Assembly (NCBI RefSeq): GCF_001542915.1
Contig: NZ_LNNH01000032.1
Coordinates: forward strand, 1-64,000
DNA length: 64,000 bases
Direction: 5' to 3'
Source of the DNA: Peribacillus simplex
GTDB taxonomy: Bacteria > Bacillota > Bacilli > Bacillales > DSM-1321
Shown: positions 63,400 to 64,000 of the stretch, piece by piece
Numbering within the stretch: the stretch's first letter is position 1
Layout of the letters: each line of letters begins with the position of its first letter
The notes under the pieces: generated by a model
Told to the model about the DNA's origin: nothing
The model's database searches: none
What the model saw: only the letters and a program-made list of their open reading frames with translations
Translations under genes and position numbers: made by a program

Positions 63400-63419
63400 G
63401 CCTCTGATTTCCGCCGTAT

Positions 63420-64000
63420 TTAAAACAAAACCTCATCCGGATTGCTTCCGAATCGTTCATTTTTGTTCAAGGAATCAATTTGATTCATTTCGTTAAGGCT
63501 CAATGAAAAGTCAAACACCTGGGCATTCTCCTCGATGCGGGCCGGTGTGATCGATTTCGGTATAACGACGATATCATGTTGTAGATGCCATCTAATCAGC
63601 ACTTGCGCTGGGCTTTTCCCATGCTTTTTCGCAATATGGTTAATCGTCGGTTCTTCCAATAGATTCCCCCTGCCTAGCGGGCTCCATGCTTCCACCTTGA
63701 TTTCATTCTTTTCACAGTAATTACGGATTTCCCCCTGAGTCAAAAGGGGATGCAACTCGATTTGATTGACGACTGGTTTCACTTCACAATTCGCCAGTAA
63801 ATTTTCCAAATGGTGAACATGGAAATTACTGACGCCGATCGATTTCACTTTTCCATCCTTATAAAGCTTTTCTAAAGCCTTCCATGTATCCAAGTACTTG
63901 TCTTTGCCCGGCCAATGGATCAAATATAAATCCAAGTATTCCAAACCAAGGCGTTTCAAGCTATCATCAAATGCCTGAAGGGTAGTATCGTATCCTTGCT
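63420..64000 (-). CDS. Aldo/keto reductase, C-terminal part (cut by window edge)
   Basis: About 193 residues of an AKR-family NADPH oxidoreductase; the start lies beyond the right edge. Visible: SLKRLGLEYLDLYLIHWPGKDKY, SIGVSNFHVHHLENLL, VVNQIELHPLLTQ, EAWSPLGRGNLL and VVIPKSITPARIEEN (NADPH 2'-phosphate binding). The catalytic Asp/Tyr/Lys lie in the missing part. It resembles B. subtilis YtbE/YvgN enzymes that reduce methylglyoxal and other aldehydes. The frame remains open to base 64000, so a TTG at 63957 is not the start. Confidence 0.9.
   Translation of the reverse strand, partial: QGYDTTLQAFDDSLKRLGLEYLDLYLIHWPGKDKYLDTWKALEKLYKDGKVKSIGVSNFHVHHLENLLANCEVKPVVNQIELHPLLTQGEIRNYCEKNEIKVEAWSPLGRGNLLEEPTINHIAKKHGKSPAQVLIRWHLQHDIVVIPKSITPARIEENAQVFDFSLSLNEMNQIDSLNKNERFGSNPDEVLF

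Noticed and set aside
1..64000. CRISPR arrays, rRNA, tRNA genes and prophage modules
   Set aside because: Scanned by eye for direct repeats with regular spacing, tRNA-like cloverleaf ends and phage genes; none found.

Overview
The window reads as a low-to-moderate GC Gram-positive chromosome segment of the Bacillaceae. Three things point there: strong AGGAGG-type ribosome binding sites, many Rho-independent terminators, and close similarity of whole gene neighbourhoods to Bacillus (yhcT-yhcU, yhcX-pgcA, azr/yhdA-yhdB-yhdC, spoVR). A Peribacillus (Bacillus simplex/frigoritolerans group) source is my guess from protein and repeat style; it was not tested.

Layout. (1) 0-3 kb: edge of an IS1182-like transposase, a GC-rich dispersed repeat with an attached terminator, a DedA-family protein, a nitronate monooxygenase-like enzyme and a divergent gamma-carbonic-anhydrase-like protein. 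(2) 3-15.5 kb: a nearly complete aerobic phenylacetate (paa) pathway: ligase PaaK, epoxidase PaaABCD, an EthD-like protein, three crotonases, an aldehyde dehydrogenase, a 3-hydroxyacyl-CoA dehydrogenase, a thiolase, regulator PaaX and thioesterase PaaI. No paaE reductase is present. paaA and paaK share an upstream ATAACG-type motif. (3) 15.6-26 kb: purine/ureide catabolism: allantoinase, ureidoglycine-glyoxylate aminotransferase, allantoate amidohydrolase, a Rieske oxygenase, a PucR regulator, a purine permease broken by a one-base frameshift, OHCU decarboxylase-uricase fusion and HIU hydrolase. No xanthine dehydrogenase is in the window, so the Rieske protein is a candidate for an upstream oxidation step. 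(4) 26-33 kb: a methyltransferase, a 45-codon gene, a nitrogen-scavenging operon (permease, amidohydrolase, C-N hydrolase), another C-N hydrolase and a GntR remnant. (5) 33-47.5 kb: paired short chromate transporters, ArsB-type permease, two unknown membrane proteins, a histidine kinase/response regulator/VTT membrane protein operon, PAS-HD-GYP protein, SurA-like lipoprotein, a Fur-box-linked small ORF plus MFS exporter, DUF1796 protein, azoreductase and divergent Rrf2 regulator. (6) 47.8-64 kb: Bacillus backbone (spoVR, yhdC/yhdB/azr, pgcA, yhcX, yhcU, yhcT) interrupted by accessory genes (amhX, radical SAM/SPASM, M14 peptidase) and decayed DNA, ending in a GlsB-type protein and an aldo/keto reductase cut by the window end.

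The most notable observations are: a family of homologous terminator elements placed directly behind four unrelated minus-strand genes, three of them joined to a GC-rich repeat; the permease frameshift; a thioredoxin-fold protein with no cysteines; the Rieske gene inside the ureide cluster; shared operator-like motifs in the paa and ureide clusters; and a Fur-box-preceded 41-codon ORF. I did not find a convincing wholly new multi-gene system; the dispersed terminator family is the best candidate for something under-described.
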